Below are positions 31,604-42,290 of a stretch of 64,000 nucleotides of DNA, in pieces (position 1 is the first letter of the stretch; every line of letters starts with the position of its first letter). This DNA is from Bufo bufo (taxonomy: Eukaryota > Chordata > Amphibia > Anura > Bufonidae): positions 503,608,556-503,672,555 of the forward strand of contig NC_053392.1 of NCBI RefSeq assembly GCF_905171765.1, read 5' to 3'. Position numbers and translations under genes: made by a program. The notes beneath the pieces were generated by a model. It was not told the DNA's origin. It did no database searches and saw nothing but the letters and a program-made list of their open reading frames with translations.

Positions 31604-34600
31604 ATGAATTCTGACGGTACAGGGCCATCCTCGCTACCCACGCTGGTTGCCAGACTTGATCAGCAGGATCACCTGTTGGGTCGGTTCGCTGTGGCGTTGC
31701 AAACCCTGCTTAAACGCACGGCTCATTTCGCTCCCGTTGCCGATAGGTCGGTTGTCGCTCCTGGGCTCGCTCCTACTGCCGCTCCGGTTGTTGCGCCAGA
31801 GTCTACCCCGACACCTGTTGTTGCGCCTGCGGTGTTTCGGGGTATGACCGGTTCTGCCCCTCTTCCACAGCGCTTTGGGGGAGAGCCAACTCAGTGCCGA
31901 GGTTTCCTTAACCAGGTGGGCATTTATTTTGAGTTGCTGCCACATGCCTTTCCTACTGAGAGATCAAAGGTGGGCTTCTTGATCTCGCTGCTCTCAGACA
32001 AGGCCTTGGCCTGGGCCAGCCCTTTATGGGAGAACAACAATCCGGTGGTTGCCGAGTTTTCCGGTTTTGTTGCTTCTCTTCGGAAGGTATTCGATGTGCC
32101 GGCTCGTGCTGCCTCTGCTGCGAAGCTCCTTATGTCCATCAGACAGGGTTCACGATCCGTAGCTGAATACGCCATTGAGTTTCGTACCCTGGCAGCAGAG
32201 GTGGGCTGGAATAATGAGGCTCTGGTCGCTGCTTTCTCTCATGGTCTCTCGGATGCCTTGAAGGATGAGGTTGCAGCTAAGGACCTACCAGTTGAGCTCG
32301 AGTCTCTTATTTCTTTCCTGATTTTGATTGACACCAGACTCAGGGAGAGACCTTCCTTTAAGGAGAACCTGCGGAGGTCTTCTAACAGATTGGTGCCTAC
32401 GTTTGCTGTCCCACCCGTGCCTCCCTCTCCTCCCACGCCTCCTGGGGATGACTTGTCTGGGGGTGAACCCATGCAGCTGGGGTTTGCTCGCCTGTCCGAG
32501 GGGGAGAGGGCACTCCGGAGACGCGAGGGCCGATGCATGTACTGTGGTCTCGGTGGGCATTTTCGGTTGGCATGTCCGAACCGTCCGGGGAACGCTCGTA
32601 CCCTGAGATCCTGTCGGGGGCAGATCTTGGGTGGAGTCTCCTCGTCCCCGGTTTCCCGTGTTGACAAACCACTGATCACTGTTGTCCTCTCCTGGGTCGG
32701 GGGCTTGGTGACGACCCAGGCGTTGGTGGACTCTGGTGCTGGTGGTTTGTTCATTGATAGTGTGTTCGCTGCCGCCAATTCCATTCCTCTGCAGGCTCGA
32801 GGTTCCCCACTGGCTCTTGAGGCGATAGACGGCAGACCCCTTCTGCCGCCACACGTGACTCATGAGACCCTTCCAGTGGGGATAGCCATTGGTGCCGTTC
32901 ACAGAGAGTCGGTCTGCCTCCAGGTTATTTCGTCTCCACACTACTCGGTGGTCTTGGGGTACCCCTGGCTCCAGAAGCATAATCCGACTTTCGATTGGAG
33001 ATCGGTCGAGATCCTCTCATGGTCACCGCAGTGTGGGGCTAGTTGCATCCATGGGTCTGTCAAGTTGCTGTGTACTTCCTCGGACTCTCTGTTGCCTCCT
33101 GAATACGAGGAGTACCGGGATGTATTCGATAAGGTGCGCGCGGTTGCCCTACCTCCGCACCGCCCATACGATTGTGCCATAGAGTTACAATCTGGTGCCG
33201 TTCCTCCTCGTGGCAAAGTCTATCCACTGTCGGTAGCGGAGAATGAGGCCATGGAGGAGTACGTGAGGGAGGCGCTTTCACGCGGACACATTCGCAAGTC
33301 TTCGTCCCCGGCAGGGGCTGGATTTTTCTTTGTGAAAAAGAAGGGCGGTGAGTTGAGGCCTTGCATCGATTACAGGGGTCTCAATCGCATCACGATCAAG
33401 AACGCTTACCCGATACCCTTGATTTCCGAGCTGTTCGATCGCCTTAAAGGGGCCACGGTCTTTACCAAACTCGACCTGAGGGCGGCATATAACCTGGTAA
33501 GGATCAAGGCGGGCGATGAGTGGAAGACCGCGTTTAACACCAGGACCGGTCATTACGAATCCTTGGTTATGCCCTTTGGGTTGTGCAATGCGCCCGCAGT
33601 CTTTCAGGAATTCATCAACGATGTTTTCCGTGACCTGTTGCAGCAGTGTGTGGTAGTCTATTTGGATGACATCTTGGTATATTCTGAATCCATGGAGGCC
33701 CACATTCTGGATGTCAGACGAGTGTTGCAACGGTTACGAGAGAACAAGCTGTTCGGTAAGCTTGAGAAATGCGAATTTCACCGATCCCAGGTAACCTTCT
33801 TAGGTTACATCATTTCCGCTGAGGGGTTCTCCATGGATCCTGAGAAGGTTTCGGCTGTCTTACAGTGGCCCCAGCCCAGTGGTCTTCGTTCCCTGCAGCG
33901 CTTTTTGGGCTTCGCCAATTATTATCGGAAGTTCATCAGGGACTTTTCCATGCTGGCCAAGCCTCTCACGGATCTGACCAGGAAGGGCAGTAATTCCCAG
34001 GTCTGGCCGCTCGAGGCCATCCGAGCTTTTGAGGCCCTAAAGTCCGCCTTTGTGTCGGCTCCGATTCTGTCGCATCCCAACCCTGGGTTGCCCTTTGTCC
34101 TCGAGGTGGACGCGTCTGAGACGGGAGTAGGCGCCCTTCTGTCTCAGCGTAGAACACCAGAGGGTCCTCTGCTTCCTTGTGGGTTTTACTCCCGGAAACT
34201 GTCTTCCGCGGAGTGCAACTATCAGATTGGTGACAGGGAGTTATTGGCCATCGTGCAGGCCCTTAAAGAATGGAGGCACTTGCTCGAGGGTTCGGTGGTT
34301 CCGGTTCTCATCCTGACGGACCACAAGAATCTGACCTACCTTTCTGAGGCCAAGAGATTGACACCACGTCAGGCCAGATGGGCTCTGTTCTTGTCACGTT
34401 TTAATTACGTGGTCTCCTACCTACCCGGTTCCAAGAACATCAGGGCGGATGCCTTATCACGGCAGTACTCCGAGCTGTCCAGGGAGGAGTCGATTCCGAC
34501 TTCGGTCATACCTCCGAATCAGATCCTGGCCGCCATTCGCACCAGCCTGACCTCTCCCCTGGGTGAGCAGATTTTGGCGGCTCAATCTGGTGCTCCCTCT

Positions 34601-35935
34601 GGGAGACCCAACGGCAGATGTTTTGTGCCTGAGGAGTTGCGCACTCGGTTGTTGCGAACCTACCATAACTCCAAGACCGCGGGGCATCCTGGAAAGAATC
34701 AGCTGTCCTGGGCTGTTTCACGTCTGTTCTGGTGGCCTTCCCTACGTTCCGACATCGCCGCATATGTAGCGGCATGCTCCGTTTGTGCCCAGAGTAAGTC
34801 CCCTCGGCACCTTCCGTTGGGCCTTCTGCAACCCATAGCCACCGGGGAGCGCCCATGGTCACACCTGGGGATGGATTTCATTGTGGACCTCCCTGCATCC
34901 CGAGGCCATACGGTCATTCTCATGATTGTGGATCGGTTTTCCAAAATGTGCCACTGTGTTCCTCTCAAGAAGTTACCCTCTGCACAAGAGTTGGCCACGA
35001 TTTTTGCCAGGGAGGTCTTCCGGTTGCACGGTTTGCCTAAGGAGATTGTGTCGGATCGGGGGAGTCAGTTTGTGTCCAGGTTCTGGCGCGCCTTTTGCTC
35101 CCAGTTGGGGATTCATCTCTCCTTCTCCTCGGCCTACCACCCTCAGTCCAATGGGGCCGCAGAACGATCCAATCAGGCCTTGGAGCAATTCCTTCGTTGC
35201 TATGTCTCCGATCACCAAGACAATTGGGTTGACCTCCTGCCTTGGGCTGAGTTTGCCAGGAACACGGCGGTGAACTCTTCCTCTGGGACGTCTCCCTTCA
35301 TGGCCAATTATGGGTTCCAACCTGCCGTGTTACCGGAGGTATTCTCTCCCCAGGATATTCCGGCTGTGGAGGATCACCTTTCCGTCCTACGTGCTTCTTG
35401 GGTACAGATCCAGAAGTCCCTTGAGGTCTCTGCGCAGCGCCAGAGACTCCAGGCTGATCGCAGACGAGCGCCTGCTCCTTCCTACCAGGTCGGAGACCGT
35501 GTATGGTTGTCCACCCGCAACCTCAACCTTCGAGTGCCCACTCCCAAGCTGGCGCCTCGCTTTGTTGGTCCCTTCCGAGTGCTTCGCAGGGTAAACCCGG
35601 TAGCCTATGCCCTTGCGCTTCCTCCTGGCATGCGGATCTCCAACGTGTTTCATGTCTCCCTGTTGAAGCCACTGGTGTGTAATCGTTTCACTTCCTCGGT
35701 TCCTCGGCCTCGTCCGGTCCAAGTGGGCAATCGTGAGGAATATGAGGTGAGCAATATCCTGGACTCACGCCTGGTCCGCGGTCGGTTGCAGTTTTTGGTC
35801 CATTGGCGTGGTTATGGTCCAGAGGAGCGTTCCTGGGTTCCCTCCGCAGATGTCCATGCTCCTGCCTTGCTCCGAGCCTTCCACGCACGCTTCCCTCAGA
35901 AACCGTTTTGTGCTCCGCGGAGGAGGGGCCCTTGA
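31604..35935 (+). CDS. Gag-Pol polyprotein, gypsy copy 2
   Basis: A 1443-residue polyprotein that starts at the first ATG, 13 bases after the 5' LTR. Order with approximate residues: Gag capsid region 60-260; intact CCHC knuckle 313-326 (CMYCGLGGHFRLAC); aspartic protease, DSGAG near 376; reverse transcriptase 500-780 with RPCIDYRGLN and YLDDIL near 686; RNase H with EVDASETG near 836 and TDHKN; integrase HHCC finger (HPG near 1027, CSVCAQSK) and catalytic D near 1090 (MDFIVDLP), D near 1151 (VSDRGSQF), E near 1187 (AAERSNQ); GPY/F module (FVGPFRVLRRVNP); chromodomain 1379-1432 (FLVHWRGYGPEERSW). All expected catalytic residues are present. Gag and Pol are in one frame, as in Tf1. It stops 11 bases before the 3' LTR. 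Codon use is GC-richer than copy 1. Confidence 0.96.
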   Translation: MNSDGTGPSSLPTLVARLDQQDHLLGRFAVALQTLLKRTAHFAPVADRSVVAPGLAPTAAPVVAPESTPTPVVAPAVFRGMTGSAPLPQRFGGEPTQCRGFLNQVGIYFELLPHAFPTERSKVGFLISLLSDKALAWASPLWENNNPVVAEFSGFVASLRKVFDVPARAASAAKLLMSIRQGSRSVAEYAIEFRTLAAEVGWNNEALVAAFSHGLSDALKDEVAAKDLPVELESLISFLILIDTRLRERPSFKENLRRSSNRLVPTFAVPPVPPSPPTPPGDDLSGGEPMQLGFARLSEGERALRRREGRCMYCGLGGHFRLACPNRPGNARTLRSCRGQILGGVSSSPVSRVDKPLITVVLSWVGGLVTTQALVDSGAGGLFIDSVFAAANSIPLQARGSPLALEAIDGRPLLPPHVTHETLPVGIAIGAVHRESVCLQVISSPHYSVVLGYPWLQKHNPTFDWRSVEILSWSPQCGASCIHGSVKLLCTSSDSLLPPEYEEYRDVFDKVRAVALPPHRPYDCAIELQSGAVPPRGKVYPLSVAENEAMEEYVREALSRGHIRKSSSPAGAGFFFVKKKGGELRPCIDYRGLNRITIKNAYPIPLISELFDRLKGATVFTKLDLRAAYNLVRIKAGDEWKTAFNTRTGHYESLVMPFGLCNAPAVFQEFINDVFRDLLQQCVVVYLDDILVYSESMEAHILDVRRVLQRLRENKLFGKLEKCEFHRSQVTFLGYIISAEGFSMDPEKVSAVLQWPQPSGLRSLQRFLGFANYYRKFIRDFSMLAKPLTDLTRKGSNSQVWPLEAIRAFEALKSAFVSAPILSHPNPGLPFVLEVDASETGVGALLSQRRTPEGPLLPCGFYSRKLSSAECNYQIGDRELLAIVQALKEWRHLLEGSVVPVLILTDHKNLTYLSEAKRLTPRQARWALFLSRFNYVVSYLPGSKNIRADALSRQYSELSREESIPTSVIPPNQILAAIRTSLTSPLGEQILAAQSGAPSGRPNGRCFVPEELRTRLLRTYHNSKTAGHPGKNQLSWAVSRLFWWPSLRSDIAAYVAACSVCAQSKSPRHLPLGLLQPIATGERPWSHLGMDFIVDLPASRGHTVILMIVDRFSKMCHCVPLKKLPSAQELATIFAREVFRLHGLPKEIVSDRGSQFVSRFWRAFCSQLGIHLSFSSAYHPQSNGAAERSNQALEQFLRCYVSDHQDNWVDLLPWAEFARNTAVNSSSGTSPFMANYGFQPAVLPEVFSPQDIPAVEDHLSVLRASWVQIQKSLEVSAQRQRLQADRRRAPAPSYQVGDRVWLSTRNLNLRVPTPKLAPRFVGPFRVLRRVNPVAYALALPPGMRISNVFHVSLLKPLVCNRFTSSVPRPRPVQVGNREEYEVSNILDSRLVRGRLQFLVHWRGYGPEERSWVPSADVHAPALLRAFHARFPQKPFCAPRRRGP

Positions 35936-35943
35936 GGGGGAGG
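35934..35943 (+). other. Polypurine tract of gypsy copy 2
   Basis: GAGGGGGAGG, overlapping the Gag-Pol stop codon and followed by TAC and the 3' LTR; the expected primer for plus-strand DNA. Confidence 0.75.
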
Positions 35944-35946
35944 TAC

Positions 35947-36436
35947 TGTCATGGTCTTACCTGCTTGCTGCTCTCCTTCGTTTGACATGTGCTGGCGGCC
36001 ATCTTGGGTTCTGGGTTTCTTGTAGCCTTCCACCCTGCGGCTCCTCCTTCCCCTGGGAGGAGCTGGATGCCTAGCTCATATATATAGGAGGTCTGTGGCT
36101 TCAGTTCCTTGCTTGGTCCTCCTGTGTTCACATGCTTCTAGACTGCTGCTGCTTCTGGTTCCTGATCCTGGCTTCGTCTGACTACCCTGCTGGTTCCTGA
36201 TCCTGGCTTCGTCTGACTACCCTGCTGGTTCCTGATCCTGGCTTCGTCTGACTACCCTGCTGGTTCCTGATCCTGGCTTCGTCTGACTACCCTTCTGGTT
36301 CCTGACCTCTGGCTTCGCAAAGACTCTGCTCGGTTTCACCATCCGTTTGGACTTTTGCTTTACAGCTTTATTTTCAATAAAGCCTTCTTATTTTCACTTA
36401 TCTCTTGTTGTACGTCTGGTTCATGGTTCCGTGACA
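35947..36436 (+). repeat. 3' LTR of gypsy copy 2
   Basis: 490 bp; no difference from the 5' LTR was found by eye. AATAAA lies at 36377-36382. It is followed by the gcatg duplication. Confidence 0.95.
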
Positions 36437-36441
36437 GCATG

Positions 36442-37000
36442 GTAGCGTTTGAAGTTATTGAGAATGACCCTATTCGCACCTTCAATCTAATATACCCTTT
36501 TATGGATAGATTTAAACTTGGCCTGATACAGCAGAAACCACAGATTTAGGGAATTGCTAAGTTGGGAATTGTATTTCAACCCAGAACAAAAACTGTGCTT
36601 TGGCGGACACTAAATAAATTGACCAGCCACAGCAGTAACCACAGATTTAGCTGAATATAAATTGTAGGCCTAGTATTTAGGCGCTGGATGACAGGTATAC
36701 GTTTACGGACAGAATTAGACTTGGAGATGCACGGTAGCGTTTGAAGTTATTGAGAATGACCCTATCCGCACCTTCAATCTAATATACCCTTTTATGGATA
36801 GATTTAAACTTGGCCTGATACAGCAGAAACCACTGATTTAGGGAATTGCTAAGTTGGGAATTGTATTTCAACCCAGAAAAAAATATATCCTTTGCCAGAC
36901 AGCAGACAGTATTACAATTGGCTAGCCACAGCTGAAACAACAGATTTAGGGTACTGCTATTTTGGCAATTGTATTTCACCCCTCAATAAAATAGCAAGCA
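36442..37000. repeat. About 300-bp subterminal tandem repeat of the hAT, right piece
   Basis: Continues the unit cut at 31100 (gtagcgtttgaagttattga...), with another full copy starting near 36625 and a decayed one after 36900. From 37000 to 37594 the hAT right subterminal region is non-coding and ends in gttcggg/cccgaac repeats. Confidence 0.8.
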
Positions 37001-37602
37001 CAGCCAAGCCCCTGATGTAGGATATAGCAAAAAAACAACAACACACTATTGATGGTTAAATGTACTTGGTGGCAGCTTGTGCTGGCGCACTACAAGACAC
37101 AAAATGGCCGCCGATCACCCCAGAAAAAAGTGACAGAAAAACGCTCTGTGCAGCCTTAAAACAGTGAGCAATTAAATAGCAGAGGTTGAATGATACACAG
37201 CTGTACATCGATCACTTCAGTAGTTGTTTTTGAAGACTAAATCACTGCCTAATCTCGCCCTAACAGCAGCAGCTGCATCCTATCCCTACACTGATCAGAG
37301 TAGAGTGACGTGCGGCGCTACGTGACTCCAGCTTAAATAGAGGCTGGGTCACATGCTGCACTGGCCAATCACAGCCATGCCAATAGTAGGCATGGCTGTG
37401 ATGGCCTCTTGGGGCAAGTAGTATGACGCTTGTTGATTGGCTGCTTTGCAGCCTTTCAAAAAGCACCAAGAAAGCGCCGAGCACCGAACCCGAACCCGGA
37501 CTTTTACGAAAATGTTCGGGTTCGGGTCCGTGTGATGAACACCCCAAAATTCGGTACGAACCCGAACTATACAGTTCGGGTTCGCTCATCCCTAGTTTCG
37601 GG

Positions 37603-37964
37603 CAATATTATCTGCTCATATTCAGCCAAATGCTTCAGAACTCATTGGACGGAGCTCCACAATGCAGATGGACAATGACCCAAAGCATACTGCAAAAGCA
37701 ACCAAAGAGTTTTTTAAGGGAAATAAGTGGAATGTTATGCAATGGCCAAGTCAATCACCTGACCTGAATCTGATTGAGCATGCATTTCACTTGCTGAAGA
37801 CAAAACTGAAGGGAAAATGCCCCAAGAACAAGCAGGAACTGAAGACAGTTGCAGTAGAGGCCTGGCAGAGCATCACCAGGGATGAAACCCAGCGTCTGGT
37901 GATGTCTATGCGTTCCAGACTTCAGGCTGTAATTGACTGCAAAGGATTTGCAACCAAGTATTAA
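37603..37964 (+). pseudogene. Tc1 (family B) transposase, C-terminal part
   Basis: Carries MQMDNDPKHTAKATKEFF (second catalytic D) and [19 protein letters not shown] (catalytic E), so the DD34E pair is intact here. It ends DCKGFATKY-stop, followed by the right terminal repeat. It is the continuation of 20026-20587 and 26146-26252. Confidence 0.93.
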
Positions 37965-38236
37965 AAAGTGAAAGTTTAATTTATGATTATTATTCTGTCC
38001 CATTACTTTTGGTCCCTTAACAAGTGGGAGGAACATATGCAAACTGTTGTAATTCCTACACCATTCACCTGATTTGGATGTAAATACCCTCAAATTAAAG
38101 CTGACGGTCTGCAGTTAAAGAACACCTTGTTCGTTTCATTTCAAATGCATTGTGGTGGTGTATAGAGCTAAAAATGTTAGAATTGTTTTGATGTCCCAAT
38201 ATTTATGGACCTGACTGTATGTGCATGCGATCCAAC

Positions 38237-38470
38237 CAGGGCCGGCTCCAGGTTCATTTGGGGCCTTGGGTAATAAAGTCTCAGTGGGCCCCCTTGTGGC
38301 ATTTTGCATGGCACTTACAGCAATGAAACTGCATGTATTATACTGTAGATTAAATACCTTACACAAAGCATGCTACAGAGCGGATATATGTGAATCAGTC
38401 CTTATGTGCCTACTTTTATTTTCTACCCAGTGTTTCCGTCCCTCAGGTATACTCACAGATAAGTGCCCCC
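38237..38470. repeat. Left end of a CAGGGCCGG-type hAT, fragment
   Basis: CAGGGCCGGCTCCAGGTTC followed by a gggccttgggtaataaag...gggcccccttg layout, typical of non-autonomous hATs with an end of this type. No right end is seen before the LINE at 38475. Confidence 0.5.
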
Positions 38471-38474
38471 TCAC

Positions 38475-41400
38475 AGTAGATATGCCAAGTAGATATTAGG
38501 GGAATTTATTTCTCCAGGGTTAAGAAAAAATGGATGGAATTTATAAAAAGGGAGAGGGAGTTGGAGGAAGGAATTAGGGTAGCGGAGGTGTCTTATTTAT
38601 TGAAACGAAATGAGGAAACCAAAAAATTGTTGAGGCAAGCAAGGGATAAGCACAGGGTTTGCCTTAGCACTAAAGGCCAACAGAAGTTGTTTTTTGCTGG
38701 CCAAAGACGATTCTTGCAATCTCGGAAACCCGGGAAACTACTGTCTCTGATCACTTTGAGTCAGAGATCCACCAATATAATCAGGAAAACAGGCGGCGGT
38801 ATAACAAACAATCAAGATAGAATTATACAGGAATTTGTGGAATATTACTCAGCCCTGTATCGCTCAGAAATAAATTGGGGGGAGTAGAACTTAGGGGCGT
38901 ATTTGGGTTCGATCGATATGGAAAGACTCTCAGACCAAGAAAGTGAAGCTATTAATGAGCCCATCACTGTGACTGAGTTGCAGGGGGCGCTAAAAGATAT
39001 TGGTGGCAACTCCACCCCGGGACCAGATGGCCTGCCTTTTGAACTATACAGAGTGCAAGGAGATACTCTGCTGCCCTTTTTTGGGCAAGTAATAAATCAG
39101 TCTTTAACTGATGGTAAACTGCCACCCTTGCTAAGAGAGGCCTCAATTAGTCGTATTTAATAAAAAGGTAGAGATGAGAGTGAAATTGGGTCTTATCGAC
39201 CCATTTCACTCTTAAATACGGATTATAAAATCTTGGCGAGGGTTTTAGCGAACCGCCTTAAGAAGATAATAAAAAAGCTAATACATCCAGATCAGATGGG
39301 TTTTATCCCTGGGAGACATATACAGCCGAATATTCATAGAGTATTCCTCAATATTCAATCTGGCCGGGGAGGGACCGGCTCGATCCTGTCGCTTGACGCC
39401 GCTAAAGCGTTTGACAGGGTCGAGTGGCCTTTCCTCTGGCAGATAATGTCCCAGATGAATTTGGGCAGTAATTTTATAAGTTTGACGCAGCTTCTCTATG
39501 CAGAGCCAATAGCTAGAGTTAAAATTAATGGGGTTTCCTCCGGAGATATTCTGTTAGAAGGAGGCACTAGACAGGGATGTCCACTTTCCCCCTTGCTGTT
39601 CGCCATCTGAGGAGGCGGGATTGGGGGGGTTGGGCGACCCTGAAAAAAAAACCTGCCTATAAACCGATGACATTTAGATTTTTTTGAAGGACGGTGCTAA
39701 AGAAATTCCACATGTAATCCAAATTATAGATGAATTCGGTGTCTTCTCCGGCCTCAAAATAAGTTGGGACAAGTCGACAGTGCTCCCGCTAGGCTCTTTT
39801 GAAGCAAGCGGGTCCACTGCTAAGATTACAGTGCTGATTAAGGAAGACCAAATTGACTATTTGGGGATAAAAATTGGTCTTAATCTGGGTGACTATTTTG
39901 ATCACAATGTTAAGCCTCTATTGGAAAAAATAAGGGACAAAGTTAAGGCCTGGTCGAGGCTACCCCTTTCCACAGTAGATCGGATCCCCCTTGTTAAAAT
40001 GAATCATTCATCCCTCCATATTGTATGTCTTGACAGTCTGCCCCACCTGGATTGATGACTCCTTCTTCTACATGCTGGAGAGACTCATCAATGATCTCCT
40101 GTGGGGCAGAAAAAGGGTACGGATTAAGCTGAAATATCTATATCTTCCCTATGGGGAAGGGGGATTGTCCTTCCCCTTCTTCCAGGGATACTACCTTAGT
40201 GCACAAATTCAGTGGTGTTTAAATGCTAGGGAGAATGGGTTGCTGGGATATCTCCATGGGGGATGCAGTGGCCCGTGGGCCGATTTGTTTTCTATACTTG
40301 AGTCCGGGCAGTTGAGGAATAAAGGCCTTGAGTGCTCGATTTCCGATATGTTACAGAAAGTTTGAAATAAAGTTAGGTCGCTCCTTAATGTCACGCACAC
40401 GTTGCACTTTTCCCCCCTGTGGAATAATTTAGGTCTAACGGAATTTTATAAGATAAGGGACTATCATTTTTGGATGAATAGGGGGATTACTGTAGTTGCT
40501 CACATATTTCAGGAGGGGAAACTAAAGACTCTCTCTGAATTTTTTTTAGATGAAGATATCACTTTTATGGTGCAGTTTGGGTACGCACAGGTGGCACATG
40601 CAGCTTTATCCACGATTAATAAGGGTTCACTATGTGTTCAGGAGCAAACCTTTCTAGATTTTTGCTTCTCTGCTTTAAGCACGAATATTAAGATATCACA
40701 CATTTATGCTAGGTTACAAGTAGAGTTAGGGCGACTCACAAAGTTTAAGAGTGAAAGGAAATGGAATAAGGAACTAGGTGACACGGTTTGTAATTGGGCA
40801 AGGATATATAAAAATATTCAAGGCGTTTCGGTGTCTAACCAACATAGGCTGATCCAATTTAAAATTGGACATAGGCTATATTACACCCCTATTTTTCTGA
40901 CTAAAATATATCAAGGTAGTGGGAGAGTTTTCTCCTGTAGGAAGTGTGGAGGCGAAGAGGCTGGGTTTCTGCACCTTCTATGGAGATGTTCCAGCAGTCA
41001 GAGATACTGGCAACCCATTTTCGAGAGCCAGGGAATCGTGGATAAATTAACTCCAGACCCTTCGTTTGAGTTTGTTATTTTTGGACTAGTTCCAACTGAC
41101 ATTAAAGGCAAAATACCGTATTACAATTATGGATGAAGAGATTGATGATTGCTAAGGTATTGATTATTCAGAAATGGGGATCTGAAAACACCCCGACTTT
41201 AGCCGAATGGAAAAATTATATGCTTGGGGTAAAGCATTACGAACAGTTTGGATGTTCGGCCAAGGGGCAGAGGCTAAAAAGTAAGTTAGTATGGGCCAAC
41301 TGGGCTGACCCTCATTAATTAGGGCCATCGAAAGGCTTATTCCCGGTTGTCGACGAGGCTCACATCGCGGACAGTCGGGTGGGATGGGGGGCAGGGGATT

Positions 41401-41576
41401 GGGAGTTAAAATATACATTGTACTCTTCGAACAAGACCGAGTAGGGTAGATGTGGAGCACAGAAATTATGTTGCTTGGAAACTGCTACATAATATTGACT
41501 AAACGTGTGTATCCTCATCTTGTTTTTTGTTTTTTTTTGCCTTTGCCTTTTGTATCCCCTCTGTACTAAAAAAATT
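38475..41576 (+). mobile_element. L1/Tx1-like LINE, 5'-truncated, decayed
   Basis: The ORF2 remnant lacks the endonuclease domain. Pieces: linker (38534-38887), RT start (NSTPGPDGLPFELYR, 39008-39055), YRPISLLNTDYKILA (39195-39240), palm motif A LDAAKAFDRVEW (about 39393-39428) and TRQGCPLSPLLF (to 39605). The YxDD motif is missing: the frame stops at 39608 and resumes at 39684 within SGLKISWDKS. The C-terminal region (40402-41136) has the zinc-finger phrase CRKCGGEEAGFLHLLWRC, and the tail extends to 41318. At least five stops or frame changes. The 3' UTR reaches about 41576. Confidence 0.88.
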
Positions 41577-41672
41577 ATAAAGGCGTTGTCTCACTTCAGC
41601 AGATAACCTTTATTATGTAGACAAGGGCACTAATGTATTGTGATTGTTCATATTGCGTCATTTGCTGGTTTA

Positions 41673-41908
41673 ATTCATTTTTCCATCACATTATACATTT
41701 CCAGGGGCTATGGCCACCACTGCGGCGGAGATATGAGGTGGCCAGGACGCCAGCGGCTGGACATGCGTGCCTATGAGAGCTCCCACAGTCCTGAACATGA
41801 GAGGCCGGTGCTCCTTCCTGTATTGTGCAAGCACGACCACTGCTTCTAGATTGCAGGCTGGTCATAACCATGGAAACACGCAGTGTATAATGTGATGGAA
41901 AAATGAAT
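41673..41908. repeat. Nested MITE, ATTCATTTTTCCATCACATT
   Basis: The ends attcatttttccatcacatt (atacattt) and its exact mirror (gtataatgtgatggaaaaatgaat) define a 236-bp palindromic element inside the larger one. Confidence 0.8.
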
Positions 41909-41930
41909 CCCTATACATTAGTAAGTGCAT

Positions 41931-42107
41931 GCCTCCAAAGTGTCCTTCTTTTGGAGGAACAGTCTCTCTGTCCCTCTTTTTGACCTGGTAAATAAATGTG
42001 CAATAATACATTTACTAAATTGCTCCTTACTAAACTATTTTTATAGTTTCTACCTGCATATCAGACCTCAAAGTCATTATTTGGTGCAATTTAGACCTTA
42101 AAAAATC
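41931..42107. repeat. Half of a 'cctccaaagtgtccttctttt' DNA repeat
   Basis: It starts catgcctccaaagtgtcct and shares ctctgtccctctttttgac and aatttagacct with 47210-47507 and 58262-58585. The right end is missing. Confidence 0.6.
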
Positions 42108-42110
42108 TAT

Positions 42111-42290
42111 AACCGTATGGTGTGGGTTTCCTCCGGGTACTCCGGTTTCCTCCCACACTCCAAAGACATACCGATACGGAACTTAGATTGTGAGCCCCAT
42201 TGGGGACAGCATGATGATAATGTCTGTAAAGCGCTGTGGAATATAGCAGCGCTATATAAGTGCATAAAATAAATAAATACATTTATATGC
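42111..42290 (+). repeat. Short retroposon tail (L2/CR1-like, tentative)
   Basis: tggtttcctccgggtactcc-type text, then ttagattgtgagccccattg gggacagcatgatgataatg, then gcgctatataagtgcataaa and a (ataa)n tail. The simple-repeat tail and one-sided structure fit a 5'-truncated non-LTR retroposon; class assignment is from memory. Confidence 0.5.

Larger units (their letters stand above)
31101..36436 (+). mobile_element. Ty3/gypsy chromovirus (Tf1/sushi-like), copy 2, apparently intact
   Basis: A 5336-bp element with 490-bp LTRs that I read as identical base for base. The 5-bp duplication gcatg flanks it (31096-31100, 36437-36441). It has an uninterrupted 1443-residue Gag-Pol frame, a TATA box, AATAAA, a polypurine tract and a self-primer. 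It is nested in the hAT, itself nested in the Tc1, making it the youngest insertion here. Its family differs from copy 1 (different LTR sequence) although domain order is the same. Confidence 0.96.
26261..37594 (-). mobile_element. hAT transposon with its own transposase, 11.3 kb including a nested gypsy
   Basis: The ends TAGAGTTGAGCGAACAC and, inverted, TAGGGATGAGCGAACCC are flanked by a perfect 8-bp duplication gtttcggg (26253-26260, 37595-37602). The coding strand is minus (27252-30570). Subterminal regions are rich in cccgaac/gttcggg repeats. A gypsy element (31101-36436) lies in its upstream region; without it the hAT is about 6.0 kb. Short relatives lie at 11290-11405 and 60459-62011, so this element may represent the source family for those MITEs. 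Confidence 0.93.
19669..38217 (+). mobile_element. Tc1-like transposon, family B, split by nested insertions
   Basis: The left terminal repeat cagtcaggtccataaatatt (19669) and the right one aatatttatggacctgactg (ends 38217) are perfect mirrors, each bordered by TA. Its own DNA is only about 1.65 kb: 19669-20587, 26146-26260 and 37603-38217. A gypsy element (20588-26140) and an 11.3-kb hAT (26261-37594) fill the rest. Removing both with one copy of each target duplication restores a continuous transposase reading. Confidence 0.95.

Noticed and set aside
31634..35888. Many antisense frames over the gypsy Gag-Pol gene
   Set aside because: They are shadows of the GC-rich 1443-codon frame; none has recognisable domains.
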